Origin: Limnohabitans sp.
GTDB taxonomy: Bacteria; Pseudomonadota; Gammaproteobacteria; Burkholderiales; Burkholderiaceae_C
Length of the DNA stretch: 16,621 nt
Reading direction: 5' to 3'
Assembly: GCA_024641725.1 (NCBI GenBank)
Contig: JAHECM010000232.1
Location: forward strand, 1 to 16,621
Program-made: the position numbers and the translations under genes
The notes under the pieces: generated by a model
What the model saw: only the letters and a program-made list of their open reading frames with translations
Database searches by the model: none
What the model was told of the DNA's origin: nothing
In this document: piece after piece, positions 1 through 7,633 of the stretch
How the letters are laid out: the number at the start of each line of letters is the position of its first letter
How positions within the stretch are numbered: position 1 is the stretch's first letter

Positions 1-1248
1 GCGCTTCAAGCTGCCTTTGACCATGTCAAAGAGGAACAGGCGACATTCGATGGGGCCGTTCCACATGGGCACGCGTCGGGTTTCTTTCAGGCGCATCTTG
101 CCGGGCAGCTTGAGGTCGGGCGTGAGCATCCAGGCGCTCCAGCCGCTGTAGTTTTTCTTCCAATGGCTGGCCAGTTGCAAAAAGAAGTCGCCGCCGTCGT
201 CGGTTTGTGCCGTTTCGCGGTGGTGGCTGGGCTCGGCCGCGCGGGCATGGGCCATGGCCCCTGGCCGGAAGTTGTCGCGCCCACGCCCGGCCACACCGGC
301 AGCGGCAATGCGCTCGCCATAAGGCGGGTTGAGCAGCATCACGCCGGGTGACTCACTGGGCGGCATGCGCTGCAGGGCGTCGCCGCCACGGAACTCGATG
401 GCGTGAGACACACCCGCGCGCTCGGCGTTGCGCTCGGCAAAGTCCACCATGCGGAAGGCCACATCGCTGCCAAAAATCGGCGCGGTCGGTGCGTGCTCGT
501 TGGCGCGGGCTTCTTCGAGCAGGCCTTGCCAAACGTGGTTCTGGAAGGGCAGGAGCTTTTCAAAGCCAAAGCGGCGGTGCAAGCCGGGCGCGATGCCGCA
601 GGAGATTTGCGCCGCCTCGATGGGGAGGGTGCCGCTGCCGCAGCAGGGGTCGTACAGCGGGGTGGCGCCGTCCCAACCACTGGCCGCGATCATGGCGGCG
701 GCCAGGGTCTCCTTCAGGGGCGCGTCGCCCTTGTCGGTGCGCCAGCCGCGTTTGAACAGGGGCTCGCCGGAGGTGTCGATGTACAGCGTGCAGGTCTCGG
801 GCGTCAGGTGGGCATAGATGCGCACGTCGGGCCAAGTGGTGTCCACGCTGGGGCGCTCGCCGCGTTTGGCGCGAAAGCGGTCGGCCACGGCGTCTTTGAT
901 TTTGAGCGCGGCAAAGTTCAGGCTGGTCAGCGGGCTGTGCTGCGCCGTGATGTCGATCTTGAAGGTTTGCTTGGGGGTGAACCAGATTTCCCAGGCCACG
1001 TTGCTGGCGGCGTTGTACAGGTCGTTTTCGTTGCGGTAGTCGGTGACGGACAGCTGCACCAGTACGCGCTGGGTCAGGCGGCTGTGCAGGTTGATGCGCA
1101 GGGCGTCACGCCAAGAGGCGTTGGCCATCACGCCGCCGCGCCCAGACAGCAAGTCGTTGCCGGTCAAACCGGTGATGTCGTGGACCTCGTCGGCCAAGAA
1201 GCCCTCAACGCCGGCGGCGCAGGGCATGAACAGTTGCAGTGAATTCAC
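1..1248 (-). CDS. THUMP-domain class I SAM-dependent rRNA (guanine-N2) methyltransferase, RlmL N-terminal-like; 3' end outside window
   Basis: The frame is open from a GTG at 1248 to base 1, giving 416 residues with no stop, so the C-terminus lies outside the window. Residues 1 to about 165 match the ferredoxin-like plus THUMP RNA-binding layout of the YcbY/RlmL family (start VNSLQLFMPCAAGVEG). The Rossmann methyltransferase domain follows, with the SAM-binding motif DPCCGSGT at 200-207 and the catalytic N-P-P-Y at 307-310, the signature of N2-guanine (or N6-adenine) methylation of nucleic acid. By family it should methylate 23S rRNA, probably at the RlmL-type G2445 position; the exact target is inferred. 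The GTG was chosen because the conserved N-terminus begins there and it sits 13 bases after the rpoN stop; the internal ATG at residue 8 would cut into conserved sequence. Only a weak purine stretch precedes it, so it may be translationally coupled to rpoN. It lacks room here to judge whether an RlmK-like half is fused. Confidence 0.88.
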   Translation of the reverse strand, partial: MNSLQLFMPCAAGVEGFLADEVHDITGLTGNDLLSGRGGVMANASWRDALRINLHSRLTQRVLVQLSVTDYRNENDLYNAASNVAWEIWFTPKQTFKIDITAQHSPLTSLNFAALKIKDAVADRFRAKRGERPSVDTTWPDVRIYAHLTPETCTLYIDTSGEPLFKRGWRTDKGDAPLKETLAAAMIAASGWDGATPLYDPCCGSGTLPIEAAQISCGIAPGLHRRFGFEKLLPFQNHVWQGLLEEARANEHAPTAPIFGSDVAFRMVDFAERNAERAGVSHAIEFRGGDALQRMPPSESPGVMLLNPPYGERIAAAGVAGRGRDNFRPGAMAHARAAEPSHHRETAQTDDGGDFFLQLASHWKKNYSGWSAWMLTPDLKLPGKMRLKETRRVPMWNGPIECRLFLFDMVKGSLKR

Positions 1249-1261
1249 GAGCGGGTTTTCT

Positions 1262-2803
1262 TCAAATGGTTTTGCGCAAATTGGCCGGCGCGATGCGCAA
1301 AGCCTCGCGGTATTTGGCCACCGTGCGCCGGGCGCAGTCGATGCCTTGCTCTTTGAGCATTTCGGAAATTTGGTTGTCGGACAGAGGTTTGGCGGCGTTT
1401 TCGGCGGCCACAAACTGTTTGATGAGGGCGCGCACGGCGGTGCTCGAGGCAGCGCTGCCGCTGTCGGTGCCCAAGCCTGAGCCAAAGAAGTACTTGAGCT
1501 CAAAGGTGCCTTGCGGCGTGTTCATGTACTTGGCCGTGGTCACCCGGCTGATGGTGGACTCGTGCATGCCCAGCTCGTCGGCGATCTCGCGCAGCACCAG
1601 CGGGCGCATGGCCAACTCACCGTGGGTCAAGAAGTTTTTTTGCCGCTCCACGATGGCGGTGGATACGCGCAAGATGGTGTCAAAGCGCTGCTGGATGTTC
1701 TTGATGAACCAGCGGGCCTCTTGCAGGCGTTGTTGCAAGCCAGCGTGGCTGTCGCCTTTGCTGCCACGCAGGGCGTTGGCGTAGATGTCGTGCACACGCA
1801 GCTTGGGCATCACGTCGGGGTTGAGCGCCACCCGGAACTTGGGGGTTGGCCCCCGCCCGACTGCGCTGACCAGCACGTCCGGCACGATGATGTTGCGCTC
1901 GGCCTGCACGAAGGGTCGCCCGGGTTTGGGCTCCAAGCGGGCGATGTGCAAGAGGGCGGCTTTGATGGTGTTTTCGTCTTCTGCGCACACCAGGGCGAGC
2001 TTTTTGAAGTCGCGCTTGGCGGTCAGCTCCAAGGCTTGGCCGCAGATTTTGAGAGCGGCTGTGGCCACAGGGTGATGGGGCTCGTCTTTGAGCTGTGCGC
2101 GCAGCTGAATCTGCAGGCACTCCGCCAGCGTGCGCGCGCCCACGCCCACGGGTTCGAGGGACTGCAACAGGCCCAGCGCCACGGTGAAGCGGTGTACCAA
2201 CTCGTCGATTTGATCGAAGTCGTCGGCGGGCGCCAGTGTGGCGGCCAATTCGGCCAGGGGGTCTTCGAGGTAACCGTCGTCGTTGACCGATTCGATCAAA
2301 AAGCGCAGGGCGGCCCGGTCAATCTCAGACAGGCGCAGTGACAGCGCCTGGCGGTGCAAAAAGTCGGTCAGTGAGCCCAGGCTGCGGGCCAGCTCGGTGG
2401 CATCGGCGGTGTCGTCGTCGTTGTTGTTCTTGCGTTGGCCTGCGTCGCCACCCCATTCGCTGTCATCGGGTTGCATGTCCACGCTGCCATCGCCCTCCCA
2501 GCTCTCGGCCACATCGGTCAGCGCTTCTTCGCGCGGCTCCGTGTTGCCCTCATCGGAATGGTTGTCACTGGCGCTTTCGCTGACCCGGTCGCCCAGGCTG
2601 ACTTTGGCGTCGGCCTGCGACAGGCCATAGTCCTCCATGGGCGCTTCTTCGTTGGCGCGCTCCAAAAAGGGGTTTTCGTCGAGCATTTGCTCGACCTCTT
2701 GCGACAGCTCCAACGTGGACAGCTGGAGCAAGCGGATCGATTGTTGCAGCTGGGGCGTGAGCGCCAGGTGCTGAGACATGCGAAGCGACAGACCGGGTCT
2801 CAT
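1262..2803 (-). CDS. rpoN: RNA polymerase sigma-54 factor RpoN
   Basis: This 513-residue protein is the alternative sigma factor that directs RNA polymerase to -24/-12 promoters and needs AAA+ activators to open them. Region I is the glutamine- and leucine-rich N-terminus (RMSQHLALTPQLQQSIRLLQ, about residues 8-27). Region II is an unusually acidic, low-complexity stretch (about 50-145) rich in Asp, Glu, Ser and Asn. The core-binding and DNA-binding parts follow, with a helix-turn-helix around DELGMHESTISRV and the diagnostic RpoN box ARRTVAKYRE at 491-500. The frame extends upstream to 2890, but that would add 29 unrelated residues and overlap lptB by 41 bases. The ATG at 2803 starts the conserved MRPGLSLRMS and has a GAGATGAAAG purine stretch upstream. 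It follows lptB after 46 bases, the classical proteobacterial lptB-rpoN order, and is probably cotranscribed with lptAB. Confidence 0.97.
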   Translation of the reverse strand: MRPGLSLRMSQHLALTPQLQQSIRLLQLSTLELSQEVEQMLDENPFLERANEEAPMEDYGLSQADAKVSLGDRVSESASDNHSDEGNTEPREEALTDVAESWEGDGSVDMQPDDSEWGGDAGQRKNNNDDDTADATELARSLGSLTDFLHRQALSLRLSEIDRAALRFLIESVNDDGYLEDPLAELAATLAPADDFDQIDELVHRFTVALGLLQSLEPVGVGARTLAECLQIQLRAQLKDEPHHPVATAALKICGQALELTAKRDFKKLALVCAEDENTIKAALLHIARLEPKPGRPFVQAERNIIVPDVLVSAVGRGPTPKFRVALNPDVMPKLRVHDIYANALRGSKGDSHAGLQQRLQEARWFIKNIQQRFDTILRVSTAIVERQKNFLTHGELAMRPLVLREIADELGMHESTISRVTTAKYMNTPQGTFELKYFFGSGLGTDSGSAASSTAVRALIKQFVAAENAAKPLSDNQISEMLKEQGIDCARRTVAKYREALRIAPANLRKTI

Positions 2804-2849
2804 GTCGGGGCTTTCATCTCTGGGGGTCTGTTGGGCATTGGGAGTGGCG

Positions 2850-3608
2850 TCACATTCGGAAATGTTCGCCCAGGTACACCCGGCGCACATCGGCGTTGTT
2901 GACGATGTCGTCGGGCGTGCCTTGGGCCAGCACGCGGCCCTCGCTGATGATGTAGGCGTGGTCGCAGATGCCCAGCGTCTCGCGCACGTTGTGGTCGGTG
3001 ATCAGCACGCCGATACCGCGTTGTTTGAGGAAGGCGATGATGCGCTGGATTTCAATGACCGCAATCGGGTCGATGCCGGCAAAAGGTTCGTCCAGCAAGA
3101 TGAAGCGGGGCTCGGTGGCCAATGCGCGGGCAATTTCGACGCGTCGTCGCTCACCGCCCGACAGGGCAATGGCGGGCGAGTCGCGCAGGTGGTCCACCCG
3201 CAGATCGGCCAGCAGTGCCGACAGCTTTTCTTCGACCTGCACAGAGGCCAGTGGTCGGCCTTGCGCATCGGTCTGCAACTCCAAAATGGCGCGGACGTTG
3301 TCGGCCACCGACAGTTTGCGAAAAATTGAAGCTTCTTGTGGCAAGTAAGACAGGCCCATGCGCGAGCGCTTGTGGATGGGCGATTGCGTGACGTCTTGGC
3401 CATCAATCAAGATTTGCCCGCCGTCGGCGCGCACGAGGCCCACGATCATGTAAAACGACGTGGTCTTGCCGGCGCCATTGGGCCCCAGCAGTCCCACCAC
3501 TTCGCCCTTGCTCACATGCACCGACACGTCGTGCACGACTTTGCGGCTGCCGTAGGTTTTTTTCAGCTGGCGGGCTTCCAGGCCCTGGCCTTGTCGCGTG
3601 GCGCTCAT
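2850..3608 (-). CDS. lptB: LPS export ABC transporter ATP-binding protein LptB
   Basis: This 252-residue protein is the cytoplasmic ATPase of the LptB2FGC complex, which extracts LPS from the inner membrane and pushes it along the periplasmic bridge. All ABC ATPase motifs are visible: Walker A GPNGAGKTT at 42-50, Q-loop Gln91, signature LSGGE at 149-153, Walker B FILLDE at 169-174 and the switch histidine His206 in ITDH. The segment after Walker A (SFYMIVGLVRADGG) and the IHKRSRMGLSYLPQEASIF region are typical of LptB rather than of amino-acid importers. Its ATG overlaps the lptA stop by 4 bases (ATGA), indicating translational coupling. The permeases LptF/LptG and LptC are not in the window. 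Confidence 0.97.
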   Translation of the reverse strand: MSATRQGQGLEARQLKKTYGSRKVVHDVSVHVSKGEVVGLLGPNGAGKTTSFYMIVGLVRADGGQILIDGQDVTQSPIHKRSRMGLSYLPQEASIFRKLSVADNVRAILELQTDAQGRPLASVQVEEKLSALLADLRVDHLRDSPAIALSGGERRRVEIARALATEPRFILLDEPFAGIDPIAVIEIQRIIAFLKQRGIGVLITDHNVRETLGICDHAYIISEGRVLAQGTPDDIVNNADVRRVYLGEHFRM

Positions 3609-4213
3609 GGTTGGCGGTCCTGCAAACGCGGACTGGTGCGCAAGGGGGGTGTGAGGCTTGCAGCGGCCGCAGATGCTTCGGTTTTGGGCACCAACACGGC
3701 CCGCACACGTTGGCTGCGGGTGTCGGTGGTTTTGTCTTTGCGCTGGCCATCGACCGACATGACTTCGGTGGTGTTGTTGAACACAATTTTGTGGCCCTGG
3801 AGCTGGTCGGCCAGTTGTGTGCCCCGCAAGATGCGCATTTCGGACCGGGTCAAGAGGGTCAGGGTATCGGCTTGTCCGTCGTATTCGGCGGTTTCGCCTT
3901 CGCCTTCGGTGTATTCGTCCAAGCCTTCGCGTTTTTGCCTGAAAAAGACCCGCTCGCCATTGGCCGCCCAGAGCCAGGATTTTTGTTGGCCTTTGTCGTC
4001 TTGCTGCACATCCATGCGCGCAGCGCGGATCACCATCGTGCCTTTGTTGGCTTGGACGTTGCCAAAAAATTGGGTGAGTTTTTTGGACTCGTCGTGCTGC
4101 ATGCGGTCGGCTTCGATCAGCAGGGGTTTGTCGCGATCGGCTTTTTCAGCCCATGCCGGTGCCCCATGGCCCGTCCAGAGCATGGCGCAGAGCGTCAGAG
4201 GGAAATACTTCAT
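3605..4213 (-). CDS. lptA: LPS transport periplasmic protein LptA
   Basis: A 202-residue secreted protein. Residues 1-22 form a signal peptide (MKYFPLTLCAMLWTGHGAPAWA, quoted in parts: basic start, hydrophobic core, AWA cleavage). The mature part, about residues 31-165, has the OstA/LptA beta-jellyroll pattern: IEADRMQHDESKKLTQFFGNV, an RAARM strand, the acidic YTEGEGETAEYDG turn and LRGTQLADQLQGHKIVF. LptA polymerises into the bridge that carries LPS from LptC to LptD across the periplasm. The last 35 residues are a Ser/Ala/Pro/Arg-rich tail with no obvious fold. Unlike the common kdsC-lptC-lptA-lptB order, the gene just upstream is dsbA behind a terminator, so lptC must be elsewhere in this genome. 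Identification is supported jointly by fold motifs and the 4-base overlap with lptB. Confidence 0.93.
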   Translation of the reverse strand: MKYFPLTLCAMLWTGHGAPAWAEKADRDKPLLIEADRMQHDESKKLTQFFGNVQANKGTMVIRAARMDVQQDDKGQQKSWLWAANGERVFFRQKREGLDEYTEGEGETAEYDGQADTLTLLTRSEMRILRGTQLADQLQGHKIVFNNTTEVMSVDGQRKDKTTDTRSQRVRAVLVPKTEASAAAASLTPPLRTSPRLQDRQP

Positions 4214-4241
4214 GGGGCACGAATCTTGCTGGAGATGGTCG

Positions 4242-4247
4242 ATTGTA
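4242..4247 (-). promoter_or_regulatory. candidate -10 element (TACAAT) for the lptA-lptB-rpoN unit
   Basis: On the minus strand TACAAT matches five of six bases of TATAAT and lies 28 bases before the lptA ATG, between that gene and the dsbA terminator. No good -35 hexamer is seen at 16-18 bases upstream. Because the preceding unit is terminated just before it, some promoter is needed in this 120-base gap, which is the main support. Confidence 0.5.
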
Positions 4248-4291
4248 GGGGCTGACCGTGCGCTTTGTGAGGGCGGGGCTGGCTTGGCACG

Positions 4292-4317
4292 AAAAAAAGC
4301 CCGCCAAGCTGGCGGGC
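4292..4317 (-). terminator. rho-independent terminator after dsbA
   Basis: Read on the minus strand, GCCCGCCA-GCT-TGGCGGGC forms an 8-bp GC-rich stem with a 3-base loop (4299-4317), followed directly by seven T residues (4298-4292). It lies 17 bases past the dsbA stop and separates the argS-SPOR-dsbA unit from lptA. There is no T-run on the plus-strand side, so it acts in one direction. Confidence 0.93.
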
Positions 4318-4334
4318 CGTCTGAGGGGGCCGGC

Positions 4335-4976
4335 TTATTTGCCCGTGCGGGCTTGCGCGAGCAGGGATTCGGCCACTTTCAGGGCCCGCTCCATGCTGCC
4401 CGCCGATGTGCCATCGATGTAGTAACGACCGGCCACTCCCAAAGAAGGCACGCCTTCGATGCGGAACTCGTTTTGCAGCTGCACCGCTTTTTTGATCTTG
4501 GTGCTCACCGCAAAAGATTTGAAGATGTCGCTGAACTTGGCTTTGTCCACGCCTTGCTTTTCGACCCAGCTCAGGATCGCGGCATCGGTGTTCAGGGGCA
4601 GGCGTTCGTCGTGCACGGCATGGAAAACCTTGGCGTGCAAGCTGCCCAGCAGGTCCATGGCCTCCAGGGTGTAGAACAGCCTTTGCTGGGGCGCAAAGTC
4701 GTCGCGGAAGGCGATGGGCACGCGGCGCACCACCACGTCTTTGGGGGCGGCTTTGAGCCACTGCGCAAAGGCGGGCTCAAAAGCGTTGCAGTGTGGGCAG
4801 CTGTACCAAAAAAACTCCAGCAACTCGACTTTGCCGGGGCCCACGTCGGTGGGGACCGGGCGGTCCAGCACCATGTAGTCTTTGCCAGCCTTGAAGGCCC
4901 ATTGGGCTTTGGCGGGCAAGGCGCTGAGCCAAGCGGTGGTGGCCAGCAGTGCAGAAGAGAAAAATCGGCGTTTCAT
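4335..4976 (-). CDS. dsbA: thiol:disulfide interchange protein DsbA/DsbL family
   Basis: A 213-residue periplasmic thioredoxin-fold oxidase that introduces disulfide bonds into secreted proteins and is normally reoxidised by DsbB. The signal peptide covers about residues 1-24 (KRRFF start, hydrophobic core, LPAKA before QW). The active site is FFWYSCPHC with Cys60 and Cys63 in the DsbA-type CPHC pair, and the cis-proline loop is GVPS further on. A helical insertion between these two points agrees with DsbA rather than thioredoxin. A GTG three bases earlier at 4979 is in frame, but the ATG at 4976 has GGAGA at 4981-4985 with a short spacing and is preferred. The gene follows the SPOR protein gene after 26 bases and is closed by a strong terminator, so it is the last gene of the argS unit. 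Linkage to argS and SPOR has no known functional reason. Confidence 0.95.
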   Translation of the reverse strand: MKRRFFSSALLATTAWLSALPAKAQWAFKAGKDYMVLDRPVPTDVGPGKVELLEFFWYSCPHCNAFEPAFAQWLKAAPKDVVVRRVPIAFRDDFAPQQRLFYTLEAMDLLGSLHAKVFHAVHDERLPLNTDAAILSWVEKQGVDKAKFSDIFKSFAVSTKIKKAVQLQNEFRIEGVPSLGVAGRYYIDGTSAGSMERALKVAESLLAQARTGK

Positions 4977-5002
4977 CACATCTCCAAAAAAGGGGGGCGT
5001 GC

Positions 5003-5656
5003 TCAGCGCTGCACGCGCACGAGCGTGTTGTCCATGCTGCCCGCTTCGAGCTTGCTGCGGATGCGTTCGGCGGCGGCCTTGTCATCGTAGGGGCCCAGTC
5101 GCACGCGAAAGACGCTGCGGCCGGCTTGGTCCCGTTCGGAGACTTTGGCGTCCAGGCCCATCATGGCCAGTTTGGCTTTTTGGCTGTCGGCATCGGCGGC
5201 GTTGCGAAAGGCCCCCGCCTGAATGAAGTACTGGAAGGGGTCGGCGCCAGCCGAATTGGCCGCAGGGGTGGCAGTTGCGGCAGGCGTGGACAGGCCGGCT
5301 TTGGGCTTGGCGGTGTCAACCGAAGGGTCGGCGGTGACGGCGGGTTTGACCTCAGCCTTGGGTGCCTCAGCCGCAGGGGCCTTGTCGTGGGCCCGATCGG
5401 CTGGGCTGTCGTTGCCCCCCGGGGCGACTGGCGTTGCGGCCGGGGCCTTGGGTTGCAGCACGCCGTTGGGATTCCATTCCTTGTTTTTCTGGTTTTCGGC
5501 GGCGTCTTGGTCGGCGGACCGGGTTTGGTTCTTGTTGGAGAAGGGCGTGGGCACTTTGGTGACGTAAATGGCCACGCCCAAAGCCGCCCCCAGACCAATC
5601 ACCAGGCCCATGATGAAGCCCAAAAGGGTGCCGCCGCGTTGCGTGTGTTGTGTCAT
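5003..5656 (-). CDS. SPOR domain-containing, FtsN-like bitopic membrane protein
   Basis: This 217-residue protein has a short cytoplasmic N-terminus (MTQHTQRGG), one transmembrane helix at about 10-32, a long Pro/Ala/Lys-rich periplasmic linker (about 35-140), and a C-terminal SPOR domain (about 141-217, beginning FQYFIQAGAF, with the RVRLGPY strand). SPOR domains bind glycan strands stripped of stem peptides at the division septum, and this architecture is that of FtsN and related division proteins. The linker is low-complexity and compositionally biased, as usual for FtsN. Its ATG is 8 bases after the argS stop, a tight pairing also seen in other Burkholderiales, and dsbA follows after 26 bases. 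Whether it is the true FtsN or a paralogue cannot be decided here. Confidence 0.88.
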   Translation of the reverse strand: MTQHTQRGGTLLGFIMGLVIGLGAALGVAIYVTKVPTPFSNKNQTRSADQDAAENQKNKEWNPNGVLQPKAPAATPVAPGGNDSPADRAHDKAPAAEAPKAEVKPAVTADPSVDTAKPKAGLSTPAATATPAANSAGADPFQYFIQAGAFRNAADADSQKAKLAMMGLDAKVSERDQAGRSVFRVRLGPYDDKAAAERIRSKLEAGSMDNTLVRVQR

Positions 5657-5664
5657 AGGTTTTT

Positions 5665-7362
5665 TTACATTTTGGTGGGGGCCGAAACACCCAACACCTT
5701 CAGGCCATTGTGCAGCACCTGCGCCGTCGCTGCGACCAGGGCCAGTCGCGCTTTTTTGACCGCTTCGTCGTCCACCAAAATGCGCTCGGCGTCGTAGTAG
5801 CTGTGGTACAGCGAGGCCAGGTCGCGCAGGTAGAAGGTGACGTCGTGCGGCGCGAAATCTTTGGCCGCAGACGTGAGCATCTCAGGGTATTTGGCCAGGG
5901 CCAGCATCAGCGCTTGGGCTTGTGGGCTTTGCAGGGCACCGAGCTCGGAGTGCGTGAGGCTGGCTTTGTCGCCGCCCCACGCGCTCAGCACCGAGCAAAT
6001 GCGCGCATGGGCGTATTGCACGTAATAGACCGGGTTGTCGTTGTTTTGCGCCAGCGCCAGGTCGATGTCGAAGATGTATTCGGTGTCGGGCTTGCGCGAC
6101 AGCAGAAAGAAGCGCACCGCGTCTTTGCTGGTCCATTCGATCAAGTCGCGCAGCGTGACGTAGCTGCCTGCGCGCTTGGAAATCTTGACCTCTTCGCCGC
6201 CGCGCATCACGCGCACCATGGTGTGCAGCACGTAGTCGGGGTAGCCCTCGGGAATGCCCACGCCTGCTGCTTGCAAGCCTGCGCGCACGCGGGCGATGGT
6301 GCCGTGGTGGTCGGTGCCTTGGATGTTCACCACCCGGCCAAAGCCGCGCTCCCATTTGGTGATGTGGTAGGCCACATCGGGCACAAAGTAGGTGTAGGTG
6401 CCGTCGCCCTTGCGCATGACGCGGTCTTTGTCGTCACCGTAGTCGGTGGATTTCAGCCACAACGCGCCGTCTTGTTCGTAGGTTTTGCCTGCGGCTTGCA
6501 GCTTTTGCACCGCGGCATCGACTTTGCCGCTGGTGTAGAGGCTGCTTTCGAGGTAGTAGTTGTCAAACCGGACGTCGAAAGCCTTCAAGTCCAGGTCTTG
6601 CTCACGCCGCAGGTAGGCCACGGCGAACTGGCGCATGCCGTCCACATCATGAACATTGCCGCTGGCGGTGAACGCGCGGTCGTCGGACTGCACCGTTTCT
6701 TGGCGCTTGAACGCGTCGGCAATGTCTTGGATGTATTCGCCGTTGTAAAAAGCTTTGCTGTCGGGGTTGTCGGGGTCCGTGGGCCAGCACGCGTCACCGG
6801 GTTTGAAGCCTTGGGCGCGCAGCTGCGTGCTTTTGGCCAGGGTGCCGATTTGCACGCCCGCGTCGTTGTAATAAAACTCGCGGTACACCTGCTGGCCTTG
6901 TGTGGCCAGCAGGTTGCAGATGGCGTCACCCAACGCGGCTTGGCGGCCATGGCCCACATGCAGAGGGCCGGTGGGGTTGGCCGAGACGAACTCGACCAGC
7001 ACTTTGTGGGCATGGGCGGCTTGGCTGCCAAAGGTTTCGGCGGCTTGCAGCACTTCGTGGACCACGGCCTGTTTGGCCACGTCTTTGAGTCGGATGTTGA
7101 TGAAGCCGGGCCCGGCGATGTCGATGGCGTGTACCCAGCGCCCAAAGGCGGGGGTGGCCAGCAAGGCGTCGCGCAGGGCCTCGCCCACTTGGCGGGGGTT
7201 TTGTTTCAGGGACTTGGCCAGCTGCATGGCTGCGGTGCAGGCCAGGTCGCCATGGGCGGCGACTTTGGGGGATTCAAAAGCCGCACGCGCACCCGCGCCG
7301 GCTTGGATTTTTTCGAGCTCAGCGGCCAAGGCGGCGAGCAGGTCTTGTTTGGCAAAAAGCAT
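5665..7362 (-). CDS. argS: arginyl-tRNA synthetase ArgS
   Basis: A class I aminoacyl-tRNA synthetase of 565 residues that charges tRNA-Arg. The N-terminal Add-1 domain (about 1-110) contains the conserved IAGPGFINIRL. The ATP-binding HIGH motif appears as HVGH at 135-138 within NPTGPLHVGHGRQA, and the second signature is KISK at 393-396 (canonical KMSK), followed by RAGSYVTL, which is normal for bacterial ArgS. The C-terminal DALR anticodon-binding domain starts about residue 449 (YVQYAHARICSVL). The frame runs upstream to 7683, but those 107 residues are unrelated to the family; MLFAKQDLLAALAAELEKI at 7362 is the expected start. No Shine-Dalgarno is visible; instead TAAAAT lies 8 bases before the ATG, so the message may be leaderless. 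First gene of the argS-SPOR-dsbA unit. Confidence 0.97.
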   Translation of the reverse strand: MLFAKQDLLAALAAELEKIQAGAGARAAFESPKVAAHGDLACTAAMQLAKSLKQNPRQVGEALRDALLATPAFGRWVHAIDIAGPGFINIRLKDVAKQAVVHEVLQAAETFGSQAAHAHKVLVEFVSANPTGPLHVGHGRQAALGDAICNLLATQGQQVYREFYYNDAGVQIGTLAKSTQLRAQGFKPGDACWPTDPDNPDSKAFYNGEYIQDIADAFKRQETVQSDDRAFTASGNVHDVDGMRQFAVAYLRREQDLDLKAFDVRFDNYYLESSLYTSGKVDAAVQKLQAAGKTYEQDGALWLKSTDYGDDKDRVMRKGDGTYTYFVPDVAYHITKWERGFGRVVNIQGTDHHGTIARVRAGLQAAGVGIPEGYPDYVLHTMVRVMRGGEEVKISKRAGSYVTLRDLIEWTSKDAVRFFLLSRKPDTEYIFDIDLALAQNNDNPVYYVQYAHARICSVLSAWGGDKASLTHSELGALQSPQAQALMLALAKYPEMLTSAAKDFAPHDVTFYLRDLASLYHSYYDAERILVDDEAVKKARLALVAATAQVLHNGLKVLGVSAPTKM

Positions 7363-7370
7363 AGGGGGCG

Positions 7371-7376
7371 ATTTTA
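7371..7376 (-). promoter_or_regulatory. candidate -10 element of argS (TAAAAT, 8 bases from the start codon)
   Basis: Minus-strand TAAAAT matches five of six bases of TATAAT. With a normal 6-8 base discriminator, transcription would begin at or next to the argS ATG, giving a leaderless message; the intervening CGCCCCCT contains no ribosome binding site. No convincing -35 hexamer is seen. Confidence 0.45.
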
Positions 7377-7633
7377 CGGGCCAGAAGGGCGTGCCGCAGC
7401 GTTGCGGCCAAGTTGTGGCCACGTTGTCGCATCGTTTTTGCACAGGGCGCTGGTGTGCGTGCGACCTTGTGCAGCACTCGCCGCTGCCTTGGCCCGTCAA
7501 GGCGGGTTGCTGTAAGGCGCGTTTGGACGGGGCGGTTAATAGCTTGGGGGTGCGGTTATGCTTGCCCCTCAACAGCAGGCCAGTGTCTCCACGGACGTGG
7601 GCCTTGTTCCCCTTACTCCAGGAGAAATGCGGC
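7377..7633. other. divergent intergenic region between argS and the GT2 gene
   Basis: About 260 bases separate the two divergent starts. The plus-strand half must hold the GT2 promoter; the only suggestive hexamer is TATGCT at 7557-7562, without a good -35, so I do not place it firmly. The region holds no coding signal on either strand beyond out-of-frame readings, no tRNA and no stable hairpin that I can see. Confidence 0.5.
7620..7625 (+). promoter_or_regulatory. strong Shine-Dalgarno site for the GT2 gene
   Basis: AGGAGA lies 8 bases before the ATG at 7634. It fixes the start of the glycosyltransferase, whose frame is otherwise open far upstream to 6902 across the antisense of argS. Confidence 0.85.

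Noticed and set aside
403..1242. Plus-strand frame of 279 codons at the window start
   Set aside because: The opposite strand carries a THUMP methyltransferase with both catalytic motifs; this frame is its shadow.
2804..2890. Longer rpoN start at 2890
   Set aside because: Adds 29 residues with no similarity to RpoN region I and overlaps lptB by 41 bases; the ATG at 2803 begins the conserved region.
3336..5090. Long plus-strand open frame (584 codons) across lptB, lptA and dsbA
   Set aside because: It is antisense to three genes with clear family motifs, has low-complexity composition and no recognisable domain; long antisense frames are common in GC-rich coding sequence.
5710..7515. Plus-strand open frame of 601 codons opposite argS
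   Set aside because: Mirror of the argS codon pattern, rich in Val, Gly, His and Gln, with no motif or ribosome binding site. argS on the other strand is certain.
6902..7633. Upstream extension of the GT2 frame
   Set aside because: It is antisense to argS, and a strong AGGAGA site precedes the ATG at 7634.
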